A stretch of DNA of 64,000 nucleotides from Thiohalocapsa sp963695445. Lineage in GTDB: Bacteria; Pseudomonadota; Gammaproteobacteria; Chromatiales; Chromatiaceae. Each line of letters opens with the position of its first letter. Position 1 is the first letter of the stretch. Shown here piece by piece: positions 1-8,976 of this stretch. The notes below the pieces were generated by a model, which did not search any database, was not told where the DNA came from, and worked only from the letters and a program-made list of their open reading frames with translations. A program made the translations under genes and the position numbers. The stretch covers positions 62,001 to 126,000 of the forward strand of contig CAVOGV010000012.1 in NCBI GenBank assembly GCA_963695445.1, in the 5' to 3' direction.

Positions 1-61
1 AGGGTGCGTTGGACGATGAGCCAGACCTAAAGGGCCTGGTTCGGGAATTGGAAGTGCTCGG

Positions 62-1406
62 ATGACGGCAGCGGGTAGCAGCCGACCCGCAGCAACGGAT
101 CGAGCGCCTGCTGGCGCTCGACGCCAAGCACGCCTGGCATCCCTATACATCCACCATCGACCGCGATCCGGTCTATCCGGTGCGTGCCGCCTCCGGCTGC
201 GAGCTGGAGCTGATGGACGGACGTCGGCTGATCGACGGCATGTCGTCCTGGTGGTGCGCGATTCACGGCTACAACCACCCGGTGCTCAACGCCGCCGCCA
301 TCGAACAGCTCGGACGCATGTCCCATGTGATGTTCGGTGGCCTGACCCATGCACCGGCGGTGGAGCTGATCGAGCGCCTGGTTGATCTGACCCCTGCCCC
401 CTTGCAGCACGTCTTCCTGTGCGACTCGGGCTCGGTGTCGGTCGAGGTGGCCATGAAGATGGCGCTGCAGTACCAGCGGGCGGCCGGGCATCCGGCGCGC
501 ACGCGTTTTCTGACCGTGCGCGGCGGCTACCATGGCGACACCTTCGACGCCATGTCGGTGTGCGACCCGGTCACCGGCATGCATCACCTGTTTGCCGACG
601 TGCTGCCGCAACAGCTGTTCGCGCCGGCGCCGGCGCCGCGCTTCGGCACGCCCTGCAGCGATGCCGACATCGCCGATTTCCGAACCTTGATCGAGGAACA
701 TGCCGACCGGCTGGCAGCGGTCATCCTGGAGCCCATCGTGCAGGGCGCCGGCGGCATGCGCTTCTATTCGGCGGAGTATCTGGCCCGCGTGCGCGCGGAG
801 TGCGACCGCTTCGGCGTGCTGTTGATCGCCGACGAGATCGCGACCGGTTTCGGCCGCAGCGGGCGGCTGTTCGCCTGCGAGCACGCCGACATCAGCCCGG
901 ACATCATGACCCTGGGCAAGGCCCTGACCGGCGGCTATCTGACCTCGGCGGCAACGCTGGCAACCGCCGACGTGGCAAGCACGATCTCCGGCGCCGAGCC
1001 GGGTGCCTTCATGCACGGTCCCACCTTCATGGGGAACCCGCTCGCCTGCGCCATCGCCAACGCCAGCATCGACCTGTTGCTGGGGCAGGACTGGCAGGGC
1101 AACATCGTCCGCATCCAGAGCGGACTGTCAGCGGGGCTTGCGCCATGTCGGGGTTCGCCAGGCGTCGCCGACGTGCGCGTCCTCGGCGCCATCGGCGTGG
1201 TCGAGATGGCAGCAGCGGTGCCCATGCGCGACGTGCAGGCCCGCTTTGTCGAACTCGGCGTCTGGGTGCGTCCGTTCGGGCGATTGATCTACCTGATGCC
1301 GCCGTACGTCATCAGCGACGCGCAACTGCACAGGCTGTGCGAGGCGACCACGCGGGTGGTCGCTGAGTTTGGAGAGACCTCGCCCAGTTGCAGCAAGGAC
1401 CGCTGA
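62..1406 (+). CDS. bioA: Adenosylmethionine-8-amino-7-oxononanoate aminotransferase (frameshifted near 5' end)
   Basis: BioA transfers the amino group of S-adenosylmethionine to 7-keto-8-aminopelargonate in biotin synthesis, using PLP in the cytoplasm. The N-terminal HAWHPYTS motif, WWCAIHGYNHP, the GGYHGDTFDAMS segment, DEIATGFGRSG (PLP-binding Asp) and LGKALTGGY with the Schiff-base lysine are all present. The main open frame has no usable start before position 180, but an ATG at 62 with GGAAG seven bases upstream lies one frame off. Removing one G from the GGG run at 73-75 joins this ATG to the HAWHPYTS frame and gives a protein of about 447 residues, the usual size. The gene converges on cysC with only 24 bases between. 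The function is secure. The start and frameshift are inferred. Confidence 0.9.
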
Positions 1407-1430
1407 GCAATAGACGGCGCTCCGATCGCC

Positions 1431-2150
1431 TTAAAGCGTCGCCTCGCAGTGACGCCGCTCTTCGCCCGGCTCCGAGCCGCTGCCCTCAGCCTGCGGCTTC
1501 GGCATGATGCTCTGCGCGACCAGGAACTCGATCACGTCGTGGGCGAGATGATGCGGCGTCTTTTCGCCGGCCAGCAGTGTCAGCTCCGGCGACTCGGGCG
1601 CCTCGTAGGGATCATCGATGCCGGTGAAGTGCTTGATCTCGCCGGCACGCGCCTTCTTATAGAGGCCCTTGGGGTCGCGTTCTTCGCAGATGTCGAGGGG
1701 TGTATCGACAAACACCTCGATGAACTCGCCGGGCTTCATGGTGGCCCGGACGCGGTCGCGGTCGATGCGATAGGGGCTGATGAACGCGGTCAACGCGATC
1801 AGGCCCGCCTCGCAGTAGAGCTGCGCAACGGCGCCGATGCGGCGGATGTTCTCCTCGCGGTCGATGGCGGTAAAGCCGAGACCGAAACGGTTGGCGTAGT
1901 CCTCGCCATGGGTTTCGCGCAGCATGCCGGGGCCCGCGTTGAGGCCATGTCGCACGTTGTCGCCGTCCAGCACCGCGCTGTGCAGCCCATAGCTGGCCAG
2001 CAGGTGGTCCAAGGTATTGGCCACGGTACTCTTACCGGAACCGCTGAGGCCGGTGAACCAGATCACGCAGCCCTTGTGGCCGTTGACGCGCTCACGCGCC
2101 TCTCGCGAGACCTGGTGCTCATGCCAGGTCACGTTGGTATCGTTCGCCAT
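1431..2150 (-). CDS. cysC: Adenylylsulfate (APS) kinase
   Basis: This enzyme phosphorylates adenosine 5'-phosphosulfate to PAPS in the cytoplasm, in sulfate activation. The 239-residue protein has the Walker A loop GLSGSGKST near residue 34-42, the DGDNVRHGL motif, the ENIRRIG segment that contacts APS, and the FISPYRIDRDRVR and DPKGLYKKARAGEIKHFTGIDDPYE signatures of the family. The C-terminal ~25 residues are a polar tail beyond the family core. It is a stand-alone kinase with no CysN/CysD sulfurylase genes in the window. In a sulfur-oxidising host it could serve assimilation or sulfolipid/PAPS-dependent sulfation. The sequence does not decide this. Confidence 0.95.
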   Translation of the reverse strand: MANDTNVTWHEHQVSREARERVNGHKGCVIWFTGLSGSGKSTVANTLDHLLASYGLHSAVLDGDNVRHGLNAGPGMLRETHGEDYANRFGLGFTAIDREENIRRIGAVAQLYCEAGLIALTAFISPYRIDRDRVRATMKPGEFIEVFVDTPLDICEERDPKGLYKKARAGEIKHFTGIDDPYEAPESPELTLLAGEKTPHHLAHDVIEFLVAQSIMPKPQAEGSGSEPGEERRHCEATL

Positions 2151-2427
2151 GGAGTCTTCTCGATCGCGGAATGTTTAGAGGGGACGATGGGGCCGGCACG
2201 GCACTGCGCGTCGGGTCGCTTCCGGAAAGCATCACTCAAAAGCGAGTGCGTCTGGACACAGCGGATTCGCGCCTGCAAGCTGAGCTGCAATGTTAACCGC
2301 GCCCACCCAAGGGTTCAACGTCGAGATTTCTGAAGGGCGCTGAATGGTTCCGAACCGGGACATTGGCCCACGTCCCAGCCCAGACGCGTCGAATCTCGCG
2401 AGCGGCGCAACGATCTGCGTTATCGCC

Positions 2428-3003
2428 TCAGGGCAAAATCTCGATCGGCGTGCCATCGGTGGTGTAGCGCCAGATCTCGTCGATCGCGAGGTTGGACACG
2501 GCGATACAGCCCTGGGTCCAATCCTCGCCGCTGACCAGATAGCGCAGATCGCGATGCTGCTGCGAGCGCGGCTCACCGTGGATCATGATCATGCCGCCCG
2601 GGTCCCAACCGGCGCGCAGCGCCTTCAGCCGGTCGTACTGGTTCGGATAGGAGATATGCAGCGCCTTGGTGAAGTTGCTGCGCGGGTTGCGCCAGTCGAT
2701 GTAATAACGCCCCTCCGGTGTCCGGTTGTCGCCGCGGCGCAGTTTGTGGCCGACAGGGCTGGTACCGAGGCTGACCCGGTAGGTCCTGAAGGGTTTGCCG
2801 TCCCGCATCAGATAGAGCCGGCGCTGACTCTTCTTGACGACGATCTTGTCGGCCAGCATGGCCCCGGAGCGCGGCGCGTGGGTGACGTCCTCGGCCCGCT
2901 TTGCCGCGCAACCGGGCAGCACGGACATGGCCGCCACCGACGTGCTCAGACACAACACGAACAACGAACTAAACAACAGCTTCAACGGTCGAATTCTCAT
3001 CAT
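2428..3003 (-). CDS. L,D-transpeptidase (YkuD) family periplasmic protein
   Basis: A 191-residue protein with a hydrophobic N-terminal signal (residues 8-30) ending in a lipobox-like LPGC, so it may be a lipoprotein or a secreted periplasmic protein. The YkuD domain covers about residues 50-191. The catalytic pattern is visible as MIMIHGEP followed by DWTQGCIAVSN, which supplies the conserved His and the nucleophilic Cys. Characterised relatives make 3-3 peptidoglycan cross-links or attach Braun-type lipoprotein, and others act as amidases. The sequence alone does not say which reaction applies. It is transcribed away from sqr and alone in its unit. Confidence 0.85.
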   Translation of the reverse strand: MMRIRPLKLLFSSLFVLCLSTSVAAMSVLPGCAAKRAEDVTHAPRSGAMLADKIVVKKSQRRLYLMRDGKPFRTYRVSLGTSPVGHKLRRGDNRTPEGRYYIDWRNPRSNFTKALHISYPNQYDRLKALRAGWDPGGMIMIHGEPRSQQHRDLRYLVSGEDWTQGCIAVSNLAIDEIWRYTTDGTPIEILP

Positions 3004-3236
3004 GGATAGCGCATGGTGCGGCGAAGCGGCTATTCTACTTCGACCGCGGAAGCGGCGGCAGATGTCGTGACCAAAGATTGCGATAACCTTGGCCGAAATG
3101 CTGGTTTACCGACGATAAATCGACGTGATAGTTGATCCACGTCTTTGTGCAAGGCCGCAACTCGGCGTTAGCGTACCGGCTGGTTAGCAGCACCAAAAAC
3201 CATCAAGCACTTACTGTTTTCGATTGGAGCAGCGAC

Positions 3237-4694
3237 ATGGCACGTATCGTCATCTTCGGCGCAGGAATCTCGGGGCACACCGCGGCGCGCTACCTAGGCA
3301 AATGGCTCGGCAAACAGCACGAGATCAGCGTCGTCTCCCCAAACGCCAAGTGGAACTGGATTCCGTCCAACATCTGGGTCGGCGTCGGCCAGATGACCGA
3401 AAAGCAGGTCACCTTCGAGTTGGAGCCCATCTACAAGAAGCTCAACATCGCATTCCACCAGGCCAAGGCACTGTCGATCAATCCCGAGGGCGGCGCCGAC
3501 TCTGCTGATCCTTTCGTGACCGTGGAGTACACCGACGCGACGCGCGCGGGTCAAACGGCCAACATCCCTTACGACTATCTGGTCAATGCCACCGGCCCGA
3601 AGCTCAATTTCGGTGCGACACCGGGACTCGGCCCCGACGAGGGCTACACCACGTCGGTCTGCACCCCGTCGCATGCACTGCACGCCAACGAGCAACTGCA
3701 GTCCGTCATCGCCGAGATGAAACAGGGCGCCACCAAGAACTTTGTCGTGGGCACCGGACATGGCATGTGCACCTGCCAGGGCGCGGCCTTCGAGTACATC
3801 TACAACGTCGACCACACCCTGCGCGAGGCTGGCGTGCGCGACAAGGCCCGACTGTTCTGGATCAGTAACGAGTACGAACTCGGCGACTTCGGCATGGGTG
3901 GTGTGCACATCACGCGGGGTGGCTATGTCACCAACGGCAAGACCTTCGCCGAATCCCTGATGGTGGAGCGCGGCATCGAGTGGACGGTGCGCGCGGCGGT
4001 CAAGCGCGTCGAGCCAGGCAAGATCCACTACGAGATCCTCGACGGTAGCGAGCACGAGCTCGACTTCGATTTCGCCATGCTGATCCCGCCCTTCGCTGGG
4101 CAGCCGATGAAGGCCTACGACAAGGCCGGTGAAGACATCACCGCCGACATCTTCGCACCGAACGGCTTCATGAAGGTCGACGCCGACTACAAGCCGAAAC
4201 CCTATGAAGACTGGAGCAAGGCCGACTGGCCCAACACCTACCAGACGCCCAAGTACAAGAACATGTTCGCCATCGGCATCGCGTTTGCGCCGCCGCACCT
4301 GATCAGCAAGCCGATGCAGAGCGCCAACGGTACGCCGATCAATCCCGCGCCGCCGCGCACCGGCATGCCGTCGGCCGCCATCGGTAAGGCGGTGGCCGAG
4401 AGTATCCGCGACATGGTCGCCGGCGCCCCGGAACCCACCCATACCGCCAATATGGCGGCGATCGGCGCCGCTTGCCTCGCCTCCACCGGCTCGGACATCT
4501 TCAAGGGCACCGCGGCCACCATGACCGTCTTTCCGGTCGTACCAGACTACGAAACCTACCCGGAGTACGGCCGCGACATGGACCTGACCTTCGGTGAGAT
4601 CGGTCTCGCCGGCCACTGGATGAAGTACATCCTGCACCATGTCTTCATCTACCAGGCGAAGCTGCGTCCAGGCTGGTCGCTGTTGCCCGATTGA
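3237..4694 (+). CDS. sqr: Sulfide:quinone oxidoreductase
   Basis: This flavoprotein oxidises sulfide to sulfur or polysulfide and passes electrons to membrane quinone, at the periplasmic face of the membrane. The 485-residue protein starts with a Rossmann FAD site (VIFGAGISGHTA, residues 4-15). Candidate redox cysteines are in TSVCTPSHA and in GTGHGMCTCQGAAFEY. The C-terminal part (GHWMKYILHHVFIYQAK) is amphipathic and could anchor the enzyme to the membrane. The open frame extends upstream to 3132, but the ATG at 3237 has GGAG seven bases before it and begins right at the FAD motif, so it is chosen. The SQR subtype (I-VI) cannot be fixed here. A small ORF follows 94 bases downstream on the same strand. 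Confidence 0.9.
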   Translation: MARIVIFGAGISGHTAARYLGKWLGKQHEISVVSPNAKWNWIPSNIWVGVGQMTEKQVTFELEPIYKKLNIAFHQAKALSINPEGGADSADPFVTVEYTDATRAGQTANIPYDYLVNATGPKLNFGATPGLGPDEGYTTSVCTPSHALHANEQLQSVIAEMKQGATKNFVVGTGHGMCTCQGAAFEYIYNVDHTLREAGVRDKARLFWISNEYELGDFGMGGVHITRGGYVTNGKTFAESLMVERGIEWTVRAAVKRVEPGKIHYEILDGSEHELDFDFAMLIPPFAGQPMKAYDKAGEDITADIFAPNGFMKVDADYKPKPYEDWSKADWPNTYQTPKYKNMFAIGIAFAPPHLISKPMQSANGTPINPAPPRTGMPSAAIGKAVAESIRDMVAGAPEPTHTANMAAIGAACLASTGSDIFKGTAATMTVFPVVPDYETYPEYGRDMDLTFGEIGLAGHWMKYILHHVFIYQAKLRPGWSLLPD

Positions 4695-4788
4695 GCCTGC
4701 GTGATGTAAGAGGCAAGCGCGCGTGGGTCCGAGTCGGTGACGACCGCGGCTCACAGCGACAAATAGCATCCATAACGGAGACCGAACT

Positions 4789-4947
4789 ATGACCGCCAAG
4801 AACAAAGAACCCTATCAGCAGGCCTACTATCCGCCGGTCCCCACCGGCCTCACGCGTTACATGCGTACAAGCCTGATATGGCAACATTACCGGTTCTGGG
4901 TCATCAACTTTAAGATCCTGAAACTGTTGATGAAGTCGCATCACTGA
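4789..4947 (+). CDS. Small 52-residue ORF downstream of sqr
   Basis: The ATG at 4789 has GGAG at 4777-4780, an eight-base spacing, and opens a 52-codon frame ending in TGA at 4945-4947. The product has a polar N-terminus, a proline/tyrosine-rich middle (YQQAYYPPVPTG), and a basic, aromatic C-terminal half (IWQHYRFWVINFKILKLLMK) that could form an amphipathic helix lying on the membrane. I do not recognise the family. Its position behind sqr and its good ribosome binding site suggest it is translated from the sqr transcript, perhaps as a membrane-contact or accessory peptide. That role is inference. Confidence 0.6.
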   Translation: MTAKNKEPYQQAYYPPVPTGLTRYMRTSLIWQHYRFWVINFKILKLLMKSHH

Positions 4948-4960
4948 TCGGCGCTCACCG

Positions 4961-5615
4961 GTGACGCCAGCGCCAGGCATTGGGCCGAGCCGCTCCATCG
5001 TTGACCCGCCAAAACGGCTAACGCATGGGGCGGCTCCGGCAGCGCCGACGTTGCTGTTGGGATTCGTCGTCCTTGCCGCCGCTCTCATGCTGAGCGGTTG
5101 TCAGACCCTGATCCAGCAGTCGGAAAACGGCAACTGGATCGACATCGCCCCAGGCAGCACGTTGACGCTGCATCAGTCGGTCCAGGTGGCCCAGGACCGA
5201 GCCCGAGTCTTCTTCGTCAACGGCCGAGCACGCAATTCCGGGGCGAGCTATCGACCCTCGTGCGCCCTGGAAGTGCGCCGCATCAGCCGCGACGGACCGC
5301 AGACCATCCCAGCCGGGATGATCCGGATTAAACGCATCCAGAATTATTGGACCGAGGTGGTCGACGTCCGCAACCCGGACGCGCCGCACGTTCCGGCTCG
5401 CGAGCGTGGGGGGCGACGGCGGCGATGGCGGCTATTCGATGATCCAGACCGGCTTTCACCTCTGGCTCGACGACAGCGCCGACCAAAACCTGATGCGCTT
5501 GACCTGCCTCGGCATCCTCGCCGACCCGGTCGATGCCTACCCGCCGACACTCGAAGACATTCGCGCCGCCCTCGGCAAGCTCGCGACGCTGACGGTCGTA
5601 AGCACGCCTCAGTAA
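4961..5615 (+). CDS. Putative lipoprotein, conserved hypothetical (frameshifted)
   Basis: The N-terminal frame (GTG at 4961) has a signal sequence with hydrophobic core LLLGFVVLAAALML and lipobox LSGC around residue 46, followed by a soluble domain. The frame breaks in a run of six G at 5408-5413. One extra G separates it from the second half (MIQTGFHLWLDDSADQN... ending in VVSTPQ). With one G removed the protein is 217 residues. I recognise no named domain. It is probably an outer-membrane or periplasmic lipoprotein. It starts 13 bases after the small ORF behind sqr, so it may share the sqr transcript, and it converges on pbpC. Confidence 0.6.
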
Positions 5616-5698
5616 GGGACCAAGCGCGACACATCCAAACGACGGCAGCGGGTGGCTCTCGGAATGCTTGAGAGCACCGCTTGCCAATCAACGCCGTC

Positions 5699-7793
5699 TT
5701 ATTCGATGAACACCGTCACGCGGCTGGCAGCACCAGCGGCGTCGACCACGGCGATCTCGGCAAAGCCGGGCCCGTCCGGCCGCCAGCGCGCGGCGCGGGC
5801 ATAGGGCTCACGGGCCACTGGCCGCCCGTTGACCAGCCAGACGAAGGGCGGGCGCCCGTTGCGCACCTGAAGAGCCAGTTCAGCGCCCCGCTGCACTGCG
5901 CCCTGCCGCTGTGAGGCTAATGCATCGCTCAGCCCCAGGTCGACCCGCGCCCCATCCGGTGGAAAGGCGATCTCCACCGCCCCGTCGGGCGTCTTGTCGG
6001 TCCCTTGTCCAACGCGGCGCAGGTTCGGCGGCAGATCCGCGGTCGAGGCGATCAGCACCCCGCGTGGCGCGGGCGGCAATGGCGCCGAGACGCCGATGCC
6101 GCGCAAAGGCATCGCGCAGCAGCGGCACCGCGGACGTCGCACCAGTCAGCCCCGGCACCGGCGCACCATCGGGCCGCCCGGCCCAGACGCCGACCACGTG
6201 GCGGCCGTCAAAGCCAATGGCCCAGGCATCGCGATAACCAAAGGAGGTCCCGGTCTTGACCGCAACGTCGCCGCCGCCACGCATGCCGCTGTCGGCACCG
6301 GACAGGATCGATGCCAGGTACCAGCACGCGCGCTCATCGAGCACTGGCTGCCGGGCCGGGATTGCAGCGGGCTCATCGCGCGACTCCCGCAGCGCCACCG
6401 GCCGCCCACCGCGGGCGATGGCGGCATAGACCGCGACCAGATCCCGCAGCGTCAGCCCGACCCCGCCGAGTCCGATCGCCAACCCCGCGGGCGCCTGATC
6501 CGGCAGCCGCGGCTCGGCACCCGCGCGACGCAGACGCGCCAGCAGGCGTGCCGGGCCGACCGCGTCGAGCAGCGTCACCGCCGGCACGTTCAGCGACAGC
6601 TGCAGGGCGTGGCGCAATGTCACCGTGCCCTGGAAGTCACGGTCGAAGTTGGTCGGCGCATAGGCGCCGAAACCGCTCGGGCGGTCCTCGATCAGGCTCT
6701 CGGGATGGGCCAACCCCTGCTCGAAGGCCAGCCCATAAATCAGCGGCTTCAGCGTCGAGCCCGGCGACCGCAGCGCGCGCGTCATGTCGACAAACCCTCG
6801 GCGCGCGCGATCGAGCAGATCGGCCGATCCCACCGCGGCGCGGATCTCGCCACCCCGGTGCTCCGCCACCAACAGCGCCACCGAGGTCCCGTCGGGCAGC
6901 AAGGCCGCATGCTCCGCGGCCAACGCCTGCAGGCGTGCCTGCAGGTCGGCAGCGATGGTCAGCCGATGCACCGGCAACTCCGGCCGCGCGACAACGGCAC
7001 GCCGTGCCGCATGGGGCGCGAGCATCGGAAACGCCCGGCGCCGCACCGGCAATGGCTCACGCAGTGCCGCTGCCAACGTCTCCGCATCGATCACCGCGCG
7101 TGCCGCGGCGCGGCCGAGCACCCGATCCCGCCCGCGTCGCGCGGCATCGGGATGCAGATCCGGCCGTCGCGCCCGCGGTGACTGAGGCAGCGCCACCAAC
7201 AACGCGGCCTCCGCCGGGGTCAGGCGACCGGGCTCCTTGCCCGAGCCAAGCCAGGGACGCCGCCCGCACACCCTCCAAATTGCCGCCATAGGGGGCAAGG
7301 TTCAGATAGGCCCGGAGAATCGCCTCCTTGTCAGCAACGCGCTCCAGGGCCAACGCCCCAGCCATCTGCCGCCACTTGCCGGCCAGTGTCCGTGTGGAAT
7401 CGCTGCCGAGCAACCGGACCACCTGCATGGTCAGCGTAGAACCACCGGAGACGATCCGGCCATGCCCCAATGCCTGCCCCAGCGCCCGCCCAAGCGCCAG
7501 CGGATCAACCCCCGCATGCGTGAAAAAGCGCCGATCTTCAAACGCCAACAACATCTCGATCAGCAGCGGGTCGACCTCCGCGATCTCCACCGGCAGACGC
7601 CAACGCCCATCGGCAACGGTAAAGGCCCGCAACAGCCGATCGTCGCGATCAACCACCACCGCCGAGGTCGCGAAGTCCAGACTTGGCGCCGGGGTGCCGG
7701 CAACCTGATATCAGCAGGAGCACGGCCAGTCCCGCGACACCCAGCAGGCACGCCCAGTAAGGGCAGACCTTTCTTTTGGACTCTCAATTTCAA
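5699..7793 (-). CDS. pbpC: Penicillin-binding protein 1C (several frameshifts)
   Basis: A bifunctional class A-type PBP with three readable blocks. The first is a GT51 glycosyltransferase domain (FEDRRFFTHAGVDP, GGSTLTMQ). The second is a transpeptidase domain with SxxK in SPGSTLKPL, SxN in QLSLNVPAV and KTG in VKTGTSFGYRDAW. The third is a C-terminal BiPBP_C domain (PPFVWLVNGRPV). The blocks lie in successive frames, with breaks near 7250 and 6060. Two more N-terminal breaks are needed to join the TTG at 7793 to a membrane helix (GVAGLAVLLLISG) and to the SLDFATSAVVVDRD start of the GT domain. Deleting four single bases gives exactly 697 codons, a little short of E. coli PbpC. The usual partner alpha-2-macroglobulin gene is not adjacent. 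The start is uncertain. Confidence 0.85.
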
Positions 7794-8179
7794 CTTAAGA
7801 GCGAATCGCTGTCCGCGAGGCAGATAGACTAAAGGATATTGACCTCGCCGCGGGTCTGCGCGACAAAGAGACTTGAATCTCGTTAGTCCTGAAGGGCAAC
7901 TCTGCCGTCGGCGTGATCCAGATCATGCCAGCGAAGGCCAAGCAGGACTCGGCCTGGCGCATACGCCCCGAAAGTGTGTAAGTATTCCCAAGAGCGTGCA
8001 AAAGATGTTTTTCACCACGAAGTACACGAAGAGCACGAAGAAGAAAAAGTTTTTATTTCAGCGTCTTCTCTACCTTCGTGCTCTTCGTGTTCTTCGTGGT
8101 TCGCTGATCTTTGGTTGTCCGCGGAATACGTGCAAGTCTCCCCGCTTGTGAAGCACTGAGACCGACAGATGAAGCACCG
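7794..8179. other. Intergenic region between divergent pbpC and murU
   Basis: This stretch of 386 bases has no supportable gene. It must hold the pbpC and murU promoters, but I could not pick convincing -35/-10 boxes. Its main content is the long inverted repeat listed separately at 8014-8100. ORFs across it encode only readings of that repeat. Confidence 0.6.
8014..8100. repeat. 27-bp inverted repeat of the CACGAAG type
   Basis: The left arm (8014-8040) and right arm (8074-8100) are reverse complements with 26 of 27 positions matching, separated by a 33-base A/T-rich loop. Each arm is itself built from near-repeats of CACGAAG spaced nine or ten bases apart. This resembles dispersed extragenic palindromes seen in many environmental bacteria. 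A role as a folded mRNA or ssDNA element is inference. Confidence 0.75.
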
Positions 8180-8851
8180 ATGAAAGCCATGATCCTCGCC
8201 GCGGGACGCGGCAACCGCATGCGCCCGCTGACCGATCATACGCCCAAGCCGCTGCTGCGGGCCGGTGGCAAGGCGTTGATCGAGCACCAGATCGAGCGCC
8301 TGAAGCGCGCGGGGTTCCGTGAGTTGGTGATCAACCACGCCCATCTTGGCGAGCAGATCGAGCAGGCACTTGGGGATGGCGCCCATCTGGGCGTTCAGAT
8401 CCGATACTCCGCGGAAGGCCAGGACCAGGCGCTTGAGACCGGTGGCGGCATCTTCAAGGCGCTCCCCTTGCTCGAACCAGGGCCGTTTCTGGTCACCAAC
8501 GGTGATGTCTGGTGCGATTTCGACTACGCTGACCTATGCTTAGCCGATGGCGACCTGGCAGCGCTGGTGCTGGTCGACAATCCATCGCACAACAATCACG
8601 GTGACTTTGCGCTGCAGGCCGGGCGTGTCAGCACCGACGGCGACACCCGGCTGACCTTTTCCGGCATCGGCATCTACCATCCGGACCTGTTCGCCGGCTG
8701 CAAGCCGGGCGCCTTCCCGCTGGCGCCTCTGCTCAAGGCGGCCATGGCGGCTGGGCGCGTCGGCGGCCTGCACCACCGTGGACGCTGGCTTGATGTCGGC
8801 ACCCCGGAGCGATTGCAGGCCCTGGACCGCATGCTGCGTTCGGCACGCTGA
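8180..8851 (+). CDS. murU: N-acetylmuramate alpha-1-phosphate uridylyltransferase
   Basis: MurU makes UDP-MurNAc from MurNAc-1-phosphate in the MurA-bypassing cell-wall recycling pathway. The 223-residue protein is a small nucleotidyltransferase with LAAGRGNRMRPLT at residues 6-18 (nucleotide loop), TPKPLL, LVTNGDVW with the metal-binding Asp, and a C-terminal WLDVGTPERLQALD signature. The open frame extends upstream through the inverted repeat, but the ATG at 8180 begins right at the nucleotidyltransferase core and gives the family length. The anomeric kinase AmgK, often next to MurU, is not seen in this window. A generic sugar-1-phosphate nucleotidyltransferase is the alternative call. Confidence 0.8.
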   Translation: MKAMILAAGRGNRMRPLTDHTPKPLLRAGGKALIEHQIERLKRAGFRELVINHAHLGEQIEQALGDGAHLGVQIRYSAEGQDQALETGGGIFKALPLLEPGPFLVTNGDVWCDFDYADLCLADGDLAALVLVDNPSHNNHGDFALQAGRVSTDGDTRLTFSGIGIYHPDLFAGCKPGAFPLAPLLKAAMAAGRVGGLHHRGRWLDVGTPERLQALDRMLRSAR

Positions 8852-8976
8852 GAGACGGTCGAAGTATGCCGCGAACCACCACGAGACATAGCGAACCACG
8901 GATCAAACAGAAATGGTGATGACAGGCATTTTTTGTTCGTTCGCGGGCCAAACGCACCACCTGACGGAATTCAAGC

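Noticed and set aside
1..61. End of an upstream gene (TAA at 28-30)
   Set aside because: Only nine codons are available in the window, so neither coding nor identity can be judged.
3294..4805. 503-codon open frame on the minus strand across sqr
   Set aside because: It mirrors the well-supported sqr frame. It is Val/Gly/Arg-rich with no family match and arises from GC-biased codon positions.
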